Shown here piece by piece: positions 8,465-16,946 of a DNA stretch of 64,000 bases. The DNA lies in assembly GCF_900103585.1 (NCBI RefSeq), contig NZ_FNHV01000009.1, positions 340,052 to 404,051 on the forward strand. The letters run 5' to 3'. The stretch comes from Streptomyces sp. cf386. Its GTDB lineage: Bacteria; Actinomycetota; Actinomycetes; Streptomycetales; Streptomycetaceae. The notes beneath the pieces are model-generated. The model worked only from the letters and a program-made list of their open reading frames with translations. It made no database searches and was not told the DNA's origin. Position numbers and translations under genes: made by a program. How positions within the stretch are numbered: position 1 is the first letter of the stretch; every line of letters begins with the position of its first letter.

Positions 8465-8476
8465 TTGTCGTTGCCG

Positions 8477-8560
8477 TGGACTGGGGGCTGCCGCCCCCCC
8501 CAGACCCCCGCTTCGGACCTGAAGGGGCCTCGTCCTCAAACTCCCCCAGAGGGGGCACCC
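8477..8560. repeat. Dispersed Streptomyces intergenic repeat (copy)
   Basis: The stretch from GTGGACTGGGGGCTGCC through CCCCGCTTCGG to GGCCTCGTCCTCAAAC matches, from memory, a family of short repeats scattered between Streptomyces genes. A partial copy of its other end, AGCCCGTCCGGCGTTT, is at 57691-57713 in this window. It sits downstream of the terminator, in the non-coding gap between convergent genes. Confidence 0.5.
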
Positions 8561-8612
8561 CCAACGGGCCGAGATGCCCGGATGGCGTCAGCAAGTGCCC
8601 CCACGATGCCCC

Positions 8613-9824
8613 CTACCCCGCCAACTCCCGCTCCAACGGCGTCCGAAACCGAGGCGTCACCCGAGCCACACCGACCCCCGCCTCCGCCGGGCCCACCCAC
8701 CCCCGCAACCGTTCCGCCTCCACCCCGACCGCCGCCTCCACCGCACGCCGCTCCACACCCCCCAGCTCCTCCAGCAACCGCCAGACGATCTCCCCGTCCC
8801 CCCGCTGGGCCCACCCGCCCACCACGCGCCCGTTCCACCACACCGTCGGCCCCACATTGCCGCTGCGGTCGAACAGGGACGGCCACAGCTCCGGCGCCAA
8901 GTACCACTCCCGCCGCTGCCACCCCATCGCCGTCGGGTCGAGCCCGGGCAGCAGCGCCGCCCACGGCTCGGCGGGCCCGGCCACCGGACCGACGTCGCCG
9001 TCGACGACGTAGCCCGTCCCCTCGTCCAGGGACACGGCCTGCGCCTTGATCGCCGCAAGGGCACGGCGGACCTCCGTCACCCGCCACCCGGTCCACCACT
9101 TCAGGTCGGCCTCCGTCGCCGGTCCGCACACCGCGAGCCAGCGTCGTAGCAGCTCCGACTGCGCCTGGGCCACGTCCAGTTCGGGATGTGCGGGTGCCGG
9201 CGCCCACCGGAACTGCGAGGACGTCCAGGAGCCCAGGGGGCGCCCGCGCACCACCTTGCCCTCGACGCCGAGCACCCGCAGGAGCCGGGTCGAGACGGTG
9301 TGCACGCCCTCGTAGCTCTTCCCGGCCGCGTACGCGAACTGCTCGCGCAACCGCGGCTCGTCCTCGGCGAGTTCGGCCGCCGTCGCCTGCCCGCGCCGTG
9401 CCAGCGCGGCCAGCGCCGACTCCTCGACCTCCGCCAGCCACGCGGCGTCCGGCGCCCCCGCCTTCGCCATGTCCTTGACCAGCGAGGCCCGCTCCCGGGC
9501 GGCGACCGCGAGGCCGGTGGAGGCGTGCACGACGGCGGTCAGCTCGGTGGGGAACACGAACACGGTGTGCCGCATGCCGTGCATCCGGACCAGCGCCCGG
9601 TCCTCGTACAACGCCCGCTCGGTCCGGGCGACGGTCTTCGCGGGCTCCGCCAGCCGCGCGCCCACGGCCAGGTACACGGTCGCCGGATCGGAGCCGTGCA
9701 GCGCGACCAGCGACTCGGCGACCTCGGCCGGGCTCGCCGCCCGGGCCGCCCCGGCCAGCCGATGCCGCATCCCCAGCCGAGCCCGCCGCTCGGCCACCCC
9801 GATGTACCGCAACCCGTCACCCAT
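8613..9824 (-). CDS. Winged-helix DNA-binding protein, AlkZ/YcaQ superfamily (HTH_42)
   Basis: A 403-residue protein of the HTH_42 superfamily, which includes DNA glycosylases of the AlkZ type. Recognisable parts are the RLGMRHRLAG start, SDPATVYLAVGAR, RHTVFVFP near residue 85, RALLREQ-like basic segments, and a C-terminal WYLAPELWPSLFDRSGNVGPTVWWNGRVVGGW block. The catalytic QxQ motif that defines AlkZ is not evident, so activity as a glycosylase is doubtful. The ATG at 9824 has a GGAGG five bases upstream; a GTG four codons earlier is possible. Confidence 0.8.
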   Translation of the reverse strand: MGDGLRYIGVAERRARLGMRHRLAGAARAASPAEVAESLVALHGSDPATVYLAVGARLAEPAKTVARTERALYEDRALVRMHGMRHTVFVFPTELTAVVHASTGLAVAARERASLVKDMAKAGAPDAAWLAEVEESALAALARRGQATAAELAEDEPRLREQFAYAAGKSYEGVHTVSTRLLRVLGVEGKVVRGRPLGSWTSSQFRWAPAPAHPELDVAQAQSELLRRWLAVCGPATEADLKWWTGWRVTEVRRALAAIKAQAVSLDEGTGYVVDGDVGPVAGPAEPWAALLPGLDPTAMGWQRREWYLAPELWPSLFDRSGNVGPTVWWNGRVVGGWAQRGDGEIVWRLLEELGGVERRAVEAAVGVEAERLRGWVGPAEAGVGVARVTPRFRTPLERELAG

Positions 9825-10040
9825 CCCGGCCTCCACCCGTCATGCGGTCACCTCGTCCCTCACCGCATCCTCCCGGACGCCACTGACAACGGCCCTGACA
9901 ACGGTCCGCCACCGAGACGGCCACGGCCACCGGCCGGTTCACCCGATCGCCGTACCCGGCATGCGCATGCTCCTCGTCCCGCCTTCACTGCGATCAGAGG
10001 GTGGCGGCCCGCGTGAGCGGGCGTGGCAGCGGGAGGCGCG

Positions 10041-10139
10041 ATGGACAGCCAGGGCACGGACGGCATACGACAGCCACCCCACGGACGGTCCGCGACCCCC
10101 ACCGCACGGGGCGGCCGGACCCGGAACCGCACCTCGTGA
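10041..10139 (+). CDS. Upstream ORF coupled to the DUF2252 gene
   Basis: A 32-codon ORF (begins MDSQGTDGIRQPPHG) with a GGGAGG site seven bases before its ATG. Its TGA overlaps the GTG start of the DUF2252 gene in a GTGA junction. Either it is a translational-coupling leader, or a one-base change has split the true N-terminus of the DUF2252 protein. The peptide is arginine- and proline-rich with no recognised domain. It occupies part of the 311-base gap before the DUF2252 gene, in which I see nothing else. Confidence 0.4.
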   Translation: MDSQGTDGIRQPPHGRSATPTARGGRTRNRTS

Positions 10140-11494
10140 CCGCCCCCGGCACCCCCGCCACCCCCGCCGACCGAGCCCTCCGCGGCAAGGCCGCCCGCAA
10201 ACGCCTCCCCCGCTCCGCGCACGGCGCCCGGTTGCCCTCCGTCGACCGCCCCGACCCCGTCGCCGTACTGGAACGCCAGGGCCGCGACCGGCTGCCGGAG
10301 CTGCTGCCGATCAGGTACGGCCGGATGGCGGCGTCCCCCTTCTCCTTCCTGCGCGGCGCCGCCGCCGTGATGGCCGCCGATCTCGCCGCCGCCCCGCACA
10401 CCGGCCTCACCGTGCAGCTGTGCGGCGACGCCCATCTGCTCAACTTCGGCCTGTACGCCTCCCCGGAACGCGCCCTCCTCTTCGACCTCAACGACTTCGA
10501 CGAGACGTACTGCGGCCCGTTCGAGTGGGACGTCAAACGGCTCGCCGCCTCGGTCGCCGTGGCCGCCCGCGAGAACGGCCACCCGGAAGTCAGGGTCCGG
10601 CGTGCGACCCGGGAGGCCGTGGCCGCGTACCGCGTCGCCATCCGTCAGCTGGCCCGGCTCGGCGAGCTCGACGTCTGGTACACGCGCATCGACGCCGACG
10701 AGCTGCTGCCCCTGGTCCGCACCGCCCGTGACCGCCGCCGCGTCGAGGCCACCCTCGGCCGCGCCCGTCGCCGCACCAGCCTGCAGGCCTACGGCAAGCT
10801 CACCGACGTGGTCGACGGGCGCCGCCGGATCATCCACGACCCGCCGCTCATCGAACCCGCGGGCAACTCCGACATGGCCTTCCTGCGCAAGATCTTCAGC
10901 GACTACCGCTCGACCCTCTCCGAGGAGCGCCGCCGCCTCCTGGACCGCTACCGCTTCGTCGACGCCGCCCACAAGGTCGTCGGCGTCGGCAGCGTCGGAC
11001 TGCGCTGCTTCATCGTGCTGCTCGCCGGGCGGGACGCCGACGACCCGCTGTTCCTGCAGATCAAGGAGGCGCGGCAGTCCGTACTGGAGGAGCATCTGCC
11101 GAGTGGGCCGTACGTCCATCACGGCCATCGCGTCGTCGCGGGCCAGCGTGTGCTGCAGGCCGCCGGCGACATCTTCCTCGGCTGGATGTCGGGGCCGCAG
11201 GGCCGCGCCTTCTACTGGCGTCAGCTGCGCGACATGAAGGCCTCCGCGGACGTCGCCGGGATGAGCCCCGACGACCTCCGGTCCTACGCCCGCCTGTGCG
11301 GCACCGCCCTCGCCCGCGCCCACGCACGCTCCGGCGACCGTATCGCCATCGCGGGCTACCTCGGCAACGCCGACACCTTCGACCACGCGGTCACCGACTT
11401 CGCGCTCTCCTACGCCGACCAGACCGCCGCCGACCACGCGACGCTGGGCGCCGCCGTCGAGGCCGGGCTGATCAGGGCCACGCCCGGGATCTGA
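10136..11494 (+). CDS. DUF2252 family protein
   Basis: A 452-residue protein of the DUF2252 family, widespread in actinobacteria and thought to have a protein-kinase-like fold. The conserved CGDAHLLNFG (about residues 99-108) and FDLNDFDE (about 119-126) resemble the catalytic-loop and metal-binding aspartate arrangement of aminoglycoside phosphotransferases; SVGLRCFIVLL and GYLGNADTFDHA follow. The GTG at 10136 is used because family similarity begins about there, but it lacks its own ribosome binding site. The upstream ORF at 10041 may deliver ribosomes. Substrate unknown. Confidence 0.85.
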   Translation: MTAPGTPATPADRALRGKAARKRLPRSAHGARLPSVDRPDPVAVLERQGRDRLPELLPIRYGRMAASPFSFLRGAAAVMAADLAAAPHTGLTVQLCGDAHLLNFGLYASPERALLFDLNDFDETYCGPFEWDVKRLAASVAVAARENGHPEVRVRRATREAVAAYRVAIRQLARLGELDVWYTRIDADELLPLVRTARDRRRVEATLGRARRRTSLQAYGKLTDVVDGRRRIIHDPPLIEPAGNSDMAFLRKIFSDYRSTLSEERRRLLDRYRFVDAAHKVVGVGSVGLRCFIVLLAGRDADDPLFLQIKEARQSVLEEHLPSGPYVHHGHRVVAGQRVLQAAGDIFLGWMSGPQGRAFYWRQLRDMKASADVAGMSPDDLRSYARLCGTALARAHARSGDRIAIAGYLGNADTFDHAVTDFALSYADQTAADHATLGAAVEAGLIRATPGI

Positions 11495-11770
11495 CCGGCG
11501 TCCGGCGCGGACGACACCGGCCGAACTGCCGTACCGGGAAAAGAAGATGCACGCCGGGTGACCGGATCCCTACCCTGGACATGCGTAACGGAGCTGCTCA
11601 CGCCGCTTTCCGCAGGGCGGGGGTCACCCCGCGGACTCGGGGCTACTCTCTACGCACCGACGGACGGCCGCCCCTCCCCAGCGCCCCGTCGGGACATCGA
11701 TCACCGCTCCAGGTCCAGCACCAGATCCAGAACCAGCACCAGATCCAACCCACGCTCACGGAGGCCCGTG

Positions 11771-12067
11771 ATGGGCACCATCGTCATGTCCGGGACTGTC
11801 GTCCTGGTGATCTTAGGATTCGGAAACCACAACTACTGGCTGGCTGCCGTCGCCGTGCTCTTCCTGTACCTGCGGTACGGGCGGGACGCCTCCGCGCCGA
11901 GCGGGGGAGCCGGAGGAGCCGGGGGAGGGTCCTCGTCGGGAGGATCCATGCCCTCGGACTACCGGGCGTACCGCGACCGCCGTGACATGCAGGCCAAGTG
12001 GGAGCGCCGCTACCGCCGCGATCGCCCGCTTGAGTCCCGTCGTCAGGAGCGGGAGAAGAGCAGCTGA
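11771..12067 (+). CDS. Small single-pass membrane protein
   Basis: A 98-residue protein with one N-terminal hydrophobic span (MSGTVVLVILGF... to YWLAAVAVLFLYLRYG, residues about 5-37), then a Gly/Ser-rich linker and a strongly charged tail (RAYRDRRDMQAKWERRYRRDR). A GGAGG lies seven bases before the ATG; a GTG immediately before is an alternative. The upstream 276 bases contain a short CAG-rich direct repeat near 11709-11750 and no convincing gene. Function unknown. Confidence 0.7.
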   Translation: MGTIVMSGTVVLVILGFGNHNYWLAAVAVLFLYLRYGRDASAPSGGAGGAGGGSSSGGSMPSDYRAYRDRRDMQAKWERRYRRDRPLESRRQEREKSS

Positions 12068-12104
12068 GACCAGCTCTGGTGGTAGCCCGCGGGGGCGCCC
12101 ACGG

Positions 12105-12692
12105 TCACAGGCCGGGGGCGCCCCACACCGGGAACCAGCGGTTCAGGTCCTGCTCGATCCGCAGGTCGTTCGCGAGGGCCGCCTTCACCCGCAGCTCCAG
12201 CGGGTTGTCGCGGCGTTCCGCCGTGCCGGGCAGGGGCGCGAAGGGATAGAAGGCGCCGCGCTTGTAGAGATAGACGAGGGCGAGCCGCCTGCCCTGGCGC
12301 TCGTCCTCGAACCCTGCAAGCGAGCACAGCAACTGCGGTCCGAAGCCGTTGACCTCCATCGCGCTGTTCACCGCGTGCAGGTCGTTGACCAGCTCCGGCA
12401 GCTGGTCGGGGGTGCGGCGGGAGACCAGCCACGAGTAGCCGTAACGGTCCCGGGCCAGCTCCACCGGCCCTCCGTCGCGCTCGGCGTCCGCGTCGAGCAG
12501 CGCCTGGACCTCGCGGTGGGTCTGCTCGAAGGCCGCGCCCTCGACCGCGGCGAAGCACACCGCCCCGTTCCCGGTCGGCCGGAACCCGGCCGCCGCCTCC
12601 AGCGTCACCGCCGCCGACGGCAGCCCGAAGAGCTGGTCGAGATCGGGCGCGACCGGTTTCGTCCGGCCGAGCAGAATGTCCAGCAGCCCCAT
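12105..12692 (-). CDS. pspAB: PspA-associated protein PspAB
   Basis: A 195-residue soluble protein beginning MGLLDILLGRTKPVAPDLDQLFG. It contains the FGLPSAAVTLEA, FEQTHREVQALL and HAVNSAMEVNGFG segments of the family named PspA-associated protein PspAB. The gene starts two bases after the htpX stop codon, an arrangement usual for this family and implying one transcript. Together with HtpX it probably acts in membrane or envelope stress handling linked to PspA, whose gene lies about 44 kb away in this window. Confidence 0.85.
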   Translation of the reverse strand: MGLLDILLGRTKPVAPDLDQLFGLPSAAVTLEAAAGFRPTGNGAVCFAAVEGAAFEQTHREVQALLDADAERDGGPVELARDRYGYSWLVSRRTPDQLPELVNDLHAVNSAMEVNGFGPQLLCSLAGFEDERQGRRLALVYLYKRGAFYPFAPLPGTAERRDNPLELRVKAALANDLRIEQDLNRWFPVWGAPGL

Positions 12693-12694
12693 GC

Positions 12695-13612
12695 TCACAC
12701 CCCTCCGGGAGCCGCGGTCTCGCCCAACTCGGCGGAGATCCGCCCCAGTTGTTCGAGCCGCTGCTCCAGGCTCGGGTGGGTCGAGAAGAACTGCCCGATG
12801 CTGGGCCCGCGGCCCAGCGCCGGGGTGAAGTAGAAGGCGTTGAAGGCCTGGGCCGTACGCAGGTCCTTGGTCGGGATCCGGGCGATGTCGCCGGAGACCT
12901 TGGTGAGCGCGGACGCCAGCACCGAGGGCCGCCCGGTGAGCAGCGCCGCGGCCCGGTCGGCGGCCAGTTCCCGGTACCGGGACAGGGCCCGGATCAGCAG
13001 GAAGCTGATCGCGTACACGGCCGCCGACACCCCCATCACGGCGGCGAAGATCACGGCGGTGTTCTGGTCCCGGCGCCCGCCGCCGAAGATCTGCGAGTAG
13101 AAGGCGAAACGCACGATCAGCCCCGCGATCACACCTAGGAACGAGGCGACCGTGATCACGGCGACGTCCTTGTGCGCCACATGCGACAGCTCGTGCGCGA
13201 GCACCCCCTCCAGCTCGTCCGGCTCCAGCCGGCGCAGCAGCCCCGTGGTCACACAGACCACGGCATGATCGGGATTGCGCCCGGTGGCGAACGCGTTCGG
13301 CATCTCCATGTCCGACACGGCGACGACGGGCCCCGGCATATCGGCGATGGCACACAGCCGGTCGACGACCCCGTGCAGCTCGGGATACTCCTCCCGCTCC
13401 ACGACCCGCCCCCGCATCGCGAACAGCGCGACCCGGTCCGAGAACCAGTACTGCGCCCCCAGCAGCCCCGCCGCCACGACCACGACGAGCACCCAGGACT
13501 TCAGCAGCACGATCAACGCGGCCACGAAGGCCACGTACAACAACCCGAGCAGAAACAGAGTGATCCCCATCCGGGCGGTCAACCGCCGATCACTCCGGAA
13601 CCGGCTCTGCAT
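12695..13612 (-). CDS. htpX: Membrane zinc metalloprotease HtpX
   Basis: A 305-residue integral membrane M48 peptidase that degrades misfolded membrane proteins. Two N-terminal hydrophobic spans (about 15-60) precede the zinc motif VLAHELSHVAHKD near residue 139. A second pair of membrane segments (VITVASFLGVIAGLIV and VIFAAVMGVSAAVYAISFLL) and the third zinc-ligand region RELAADRAAALL follow. It is directly upstream of pspAB, as in other actinobacteria. All catalytic residues are present. Confidence 0.95.
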   Translation of the reverse strand: MQSRFRSDRRLTARMGITLFLLGLLYVAFVAALIVLLKSWVLVVVVAAGLLGAQYWFSDRVALFAMRGRVVEREEYPELHGVVDRLCAIADMPGPVVAVSDMEMPNAFATGRNPDHAVVCVTTGLLRRLEPDELEGVLAHELSHVAHKDVAVITVASFLGVIAGLIVRFAFYSQIFGGGRRDQNTAVIFAAVMGVSAAVYAISFLLIRALSRYRELAADRAAALLTGRPSVLASALTKVSGDIARIPTKDLRTAQAFNAFYFTPALGRGPSIGQFFSTHPSLEQRLEQLGRISAELGETAAPGGV

Positions 13613-13731
13613 CTCGCATCACCCCGCGCGCACTCAGGCACTCGTCCCACTGCCCAGTGTGCACCCGGCGTTGCCATGAACGGGTCGCGATCGGCCCTAG
13701 GACCAGCAAAGGCCCCAGGCCCGGCGGACGC

Positions 13732-13995
13732 CTAGTAGGCCCCGCGGAAGTTGATGTAGCCCAGCAACACGATCACCGCGGCGACGCAGCCGAGCACGAC
13801 CACCGTCGACACCCACCCCGACCGGCGCTGCCGCCGTGCCACATGATCCGGCTCGGCCCGGAACGGCACCGGACCGGGCGGGCTCTCCTTCCAGCGCGCG
13901 GCGAGCATGCGGGCCCGCGCCGAGGGCTCCTTGTGCTCGGCGTTGTCCGCCCACTTGATGTCGAATTCGCGCTCGCCGTCGTCCTGTTCGGACAT
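13732..13995 (-). CDS. Small C-terminally anchored membrane protein
   Basis: An 87-residue protein: an acidic-to-mixed cytosolic half (MSEQDDGEREFDIKWADNAEH), a basic patch (ARRQRRSGW), and a single C-terminal span (VSTVVVLGCVAAVIVLLGYI, about 63-82). No family name recognised. It follows the 59-codon membrane gene on the same strand, separated by 92 bases. Confidence 0.7.
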   Translation of the reverse strand: MSEQDDGEREFDIKWADNAEHKEPSARARMLAARWKESPPGPVPFRAEPDHVARRQRRSGWVSTVVVLGCVAAVIVLLGYINFRGAY

Positions 13996-14087
13996 CCCCG
14001 TTGACCCTTCTCGAACAGCAGTGCTCCTACTTTACGACGGCGCGCTCGCCTCGGGGGAGGAAGTCCGTGAAGCCCGGGAGGCCGCCG

Positions 14088-14267
14088 TCAGCCCGCGTCC
14101 GGCTCGTTCGCAGGCCCCTCCGTACCGCCGTCCAGCTCCCGCCGTACCCGGCGCCAGGCCCGGATGATCCGGGGCAGCCTGCCGAGTACGTCGTCGATCT
14201 GCGCCAGCAGCAGCGTGACGCACCCGAACGCGGCCAGGACGGCCAGCGTGATCTCGCCCCATCTCAC
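14088..14267 (-). CDS. Small membrane protein, 59 aa
   Basis: A GTG-started ORF reading RWGEITLAVLAAFGCVTLLL, then QIDDVLGRLPRIIRAWRRVRREL and an acidic C-terminus. It has one transmembrane span (residues about 5-22) and an amphipathic basic helix. It begins 15 bases after the stop of the 473-residue gene on the same strand, so the two are probably one transcript. Codon third positions are almost all G or C. Function unknown. Confidence 0.6.
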   Translation of the reverse strand: MRWGEITLAVLAAFGCVTLLLAQIDDVLGRLPRIIRAWRRVRRELDGGTEGPANEPDAG

Positions 14268-14282
14268 GACGGACCCCCACCC

Positions 14283-15704
14283 TCACTGGTCGAGCAGGCC
14301 ACGGGCGGCCAGCCAGTCGAGGGTGGCCACGCCCAGCCGGTCCGGCGCCTCGAGCAGCGCGGCCTCCACGGCCGCCAGGTCGGTCAGCGCCTCGGGCGCA
14401 TCCGACCGGTCCAGCGGAGCGAGCCGCTCCATCGCCGTGCGCACGGTGTCGGGCCAGCCCGGCATGCCGAACTGGTGGGGTGCCCGGGACGCGGCCGAAA
14501 GAGCCCGGTGCAGCAGTGCCGCGCGCCAGCCCTGCTCCCGTATCACCTCCGTCGTGAACCAGACCCGGTCGTCGACGTGCCGGCCGACTTCGGCCACGGA
14601 CGCGGACGCGGACACCGCGCGCAGGGTGAAGGGCGAGCCGCCGGCCCACGGAAGATCCGGGTCCGAGGCGATGGCCACGAACGCGAGCAGTTCCTCGGGC
14701 CCGTCGTCCCGCGCCGCCAGCAGAGCGGCACGCGCCCAGCGGTACAGATCGACGCCCTGCGCGAAGATCTCCCCGTCGCTCGGCCCGTCGTCGGCCGCGT
14801 GGATCCCGTCCAGGGGCCCCTCGCGCCAGGCGTCAGCAACCAGACCGACCGCCGCCGCGCTCACCAGGACGTCCGTGTCGTCCGCGTCGATACCGAAGTG
14901 CGCGAGGACGGCGGGGGCCCCTTCCTCGATGCCCGGAAGCGGTGTGCGCTTCTCCTCCGTCCCGGTGCCCTCCAGGAGAGCCGTGAGACGAGGGGACGGG
15001 GGTTCGGGCTCCGGCCGCTCCAACCTGACCCCGTGCCGCAGCAGATCCTCGAAGACCTCGTCCGGCCCGCAGTCGATGTGGGTGGTGTCATGGCGTCCCG
15101 AGCAGTCCTCGGGGCATTCGAACTCCTCGCACATCTCGGGTTCCGCTGGCTGAGCCTCGTTGATCAGGTGATAGGTGAGCCGGTCGGCCACCGCCTCCCG
15201 CGCCGTGATCATGGCCAGGTCGAGCCGGAACCGCTCCTCCTTCAGCTCGGTGGCGTCGTCGGCAGCGGCGGCGGGCGGCTCGGGCGCGTCCGGGATCCAG
15301 GTGTACGCCGACTCCAGCGAGACCAGCAGCCAGGCGACCTGAAGCGGCTCCGTCCGGTCGCCGTCGGCCAGTTCGGCCACGGCCTCCGCGGCCTGCCGCA
15401 CACGGTCGAGCCGGGCGAGATGCCGTTCCCGCGCCGGCCGCCAGTCCGCCGCTTCCGTCAGGGCCTGCTCGGCGTCCCGGACCAGCGCGGCATCGCGGGC
15501 CCGTCGCGCCCGGGTGACCAGCCGATGCAGACAGGGACGGCAGCCGAAGAGCCCCGACTCGGGTGTCGGGCCGAGCGCCACCGGCAACCGATCCTCGAAG
15601 GGCCGGTCGCACAGACAGCAGTCCACGGCTCCCACGTGCCGGGACGTGGGGACGGAGGGCAGCGCGGACCGGATCAGGGCATGGGCGTACTCGGGGATGT
15701 GCAT
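14283..15704 (-). CDS. Hypothetical protein with N-terminal zinc-ribbon-like cysteines
   Basis: A 473-residue soluble protein I cannot name. Near the N-terminus it has CCLCDRPF (about 29-36) and CRPC about 27 residues later, an arrangement consistent with one zinc site. A second cysteine cluster is near residues 192-212 (MCEEFECPEDC, then a DC pair). The rest is helical, acidic and alanine-rich. It is divergent from the regulator-like gene at 15920, with 215 bases between them, and precedes the 59-codon membrane protein. Confidence 0.7.
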   Translation of the reverse strand: MHIPEYAHALIRSALPSVPTSRHVGAVDCCLCDRPFEDRLPVALGPTPESGLFGCRPCLHRLVTRARRARDAALVRDAEQALTEAADWRPARERHLARLDRVRQAAEAVAELADGDRTEPLQVAWLLVSLESAYTWIPDAPEPPAAAADDATELKEERFRLDLAMITAREAVADRLTYHLINEAQPAEPEMCEEFECPEDCSGRHDTTHIDCGPDEVFEDLLRHGVRLERPEPEPPSPRLTALLEGTGTEEKRTPLPGIEEGAPAVLAHFGIDADDTDVLVSAAAVGLVADAWREGPLDGIHAADDGPSDGEIFAQGVDLYRWARAALLAARDDGPEELLAFVAIASDPDLPWAGGSPFTLRAVSASASVAEVGRHVDDRVWFTTEVIREQGWRAALLHRALSAASRAPHQFGMPGWPDTVRTAMERLAPLDRSDAPEALTDLAAVEAALLEAPDRLGVATLDWLAARGLLDQ

Positions 15705-15869
15705 GGACGGGCAACTCCTCGAAGGGCGGCGCCGGTTCCTTCACGGCGCTGGCTCCATGCTCCGGGCACCCGGCGAGGGCTTGTCGTCGTCTGGCGCCTG
15801 TGACCGGGAAGTTGGCGCAATCTGACACGGGGCCACCTGCCTGCGACTTCTACACTCTTGGCACTATCT

Positions 15870-15889
15870 GACGGTTCGCCCGAACCGTC
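15870..15889. promoter_or_regulatory. Inverted repeat before the 319-aa protein gene
   Basis: GACGGTTCG-CC-CGAACCGTC is a perfect 9-base inverted repeat with a two-base centre. It starts three bases after a possible -10 element (CACTAT) and lies 31 bases before the GTG start. It could be an operator for autoregulation or a hairpin in the leader. Confidence 0.45.
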
Positions 15890-15919
15890 GTCCGCAAGGC
15901 CGAGAGGAACCGCCCTTCC

Positions 15920-16879
15920 GTGACCGACACCGTCCTCCCACCGAATGAAGCCCATCGGGAGCTGGTACACGCGCTGGAGGAACTCCACCGGGCGGCGGGC
16001 AGCCCGGGCATGCGGAAGGTGAGCGCGCTGATCGCCGAGGGCGATCATCCGGCTGTCGTCAGCCATGAGGGGGTTCGTACGACCCTCAAGGGACTGACCG
16101 TCCCGCGCTGGGAGACCGTGCAGTCGATCGTGGCGGTGCTGGCCGCCGCCTGCGTCAACCCGCCCCGGGACCCGACGGCCGAGGTGGCACGGTTCCTGCC
16201 CCTGTGGCGCGCGGTGCGGGAGGGAGAACCCGGCGGCATGAAGACGGCCCGGGAACTGGCCCTCTCACAGGGCTGGGGCAGCGACGACGGGCAGTGGGAC
16301 GCCGAGTCGTTCCTGGCCATGATGATCAACCCGTTCAACGCCATCCAGATCGACCCCTCCCTGGCCGTGCCGCACGAGCCGCAGATCTCGGAGGACCAGT
16401 GGGTGCAGGCCGGTGTCCGCCTCATCGAGGAGTACGGCGCCGAAACCGCCCTGCGTGCCCTGCTGCGCACCCTGAAGGGCGACTACCTCGGCGCCGACGA
16501 AGGCAGCCCCTTCGGCTACCGGTTCCCGGACCAGGAGGCGGTCGAGATGCACACCGCCTTCCGTTACGGCTGCGACCGCATCCTCCAGCGCCTCGAGGTG
16601 GAACCGAACCTCCTGCAGCGTTCGGTCAGCGCCATGCACGCCGACCGGACCATGGACCGCGAGGACCGCATCGAGATGCTGCGCGCGGAGTCGGACGCCT
16701 CGCTGATGCGGGAGGTCATGACCGCGACCCCGGAGACCTGGCACGAGCTGTCGGAGGAGGCCCACCACCAGATCTTCGGCTATCTCATCAAGTCGATCGG
16801 CCCGGTGGGCAGATTCGGGCTGCCGCCGGACCAGCGGTTCCGCATCGTCTGGCGCGTCCCCGAGCCGCCCGAGGACTAG
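15920..16879 (+). CDS. Helix-turn-helix-like protein, 319 aa
   Basis: The first 75 residues (ELVHALEELHRAAGSPGMRKV ... VRTTLKGLTVPRWETVQSIVAVLA) resemble the degenerate XRE-type DNA-binding domain of many Streptomyces proteins, in which a helix pair is followed by WxxVxxLVxAL. The remaining 240 residues are helical and unassigned, with DREDRIEMLRAESDASL and a C-terminal FRIVWRVPEP. A GAGAGGAA site supports the GTG start. A 9-base inverted repeat lies in the leader. A regulatory role is likely; targets are unknown. Confidence 0.65.
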   Translation: MTDTVLPPNEAHRELVHALEELHRAAGSPGMRKVSALIAEGDHPAVVSHEGVRTTLKGLTVPRWETVQSIVAVLAAACVNPPRDPTAEVARFLPLWRAVREGEPGGMKTARELALSQGWGSDDGQWDAESFLAMMINPFNAIQIDPSLAVPHEPQISEDQWVQAGVRLIEEYGAETALRALLRTLKGDYLGADEGSPFGYRFPDQEAVEMHTAFRYGCDRILQRLEVEPNLLQRSVSAMHADRTMDREDRIEMLRAESDASLMREVMTATPETWHELSEEAHHQIFGYLIKSIGPVGRFGLPPDQRFRIVWRVPEPPED

Positions 16880-16894
16880 GGCGTATTCCACGGC

Positions 16895-16929
16895 GAAGGC
16901 CGCCACCCCGGTGCGGGACGGCGGCCTTC
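16895..16929. terminator. Bidirectional terminator between convergent genes
   Basis: A 10-base-pair stem, GAAGGCCGCC / GGCGGCCTTC, with a 15-base loop lies between the stop codons at 16879 (plus) and 16947 (minus, glnA). Confidence 0.8.
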
Positions 16930-16946
16930 TGTGCGGAATCCGCGGA

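Noticed and set aside
8613-9824. AlkZ-type DNA glycosylase identity
   Set aside because: The QxQ catalytic motif could not be found, so only superfamily membership is claimed.
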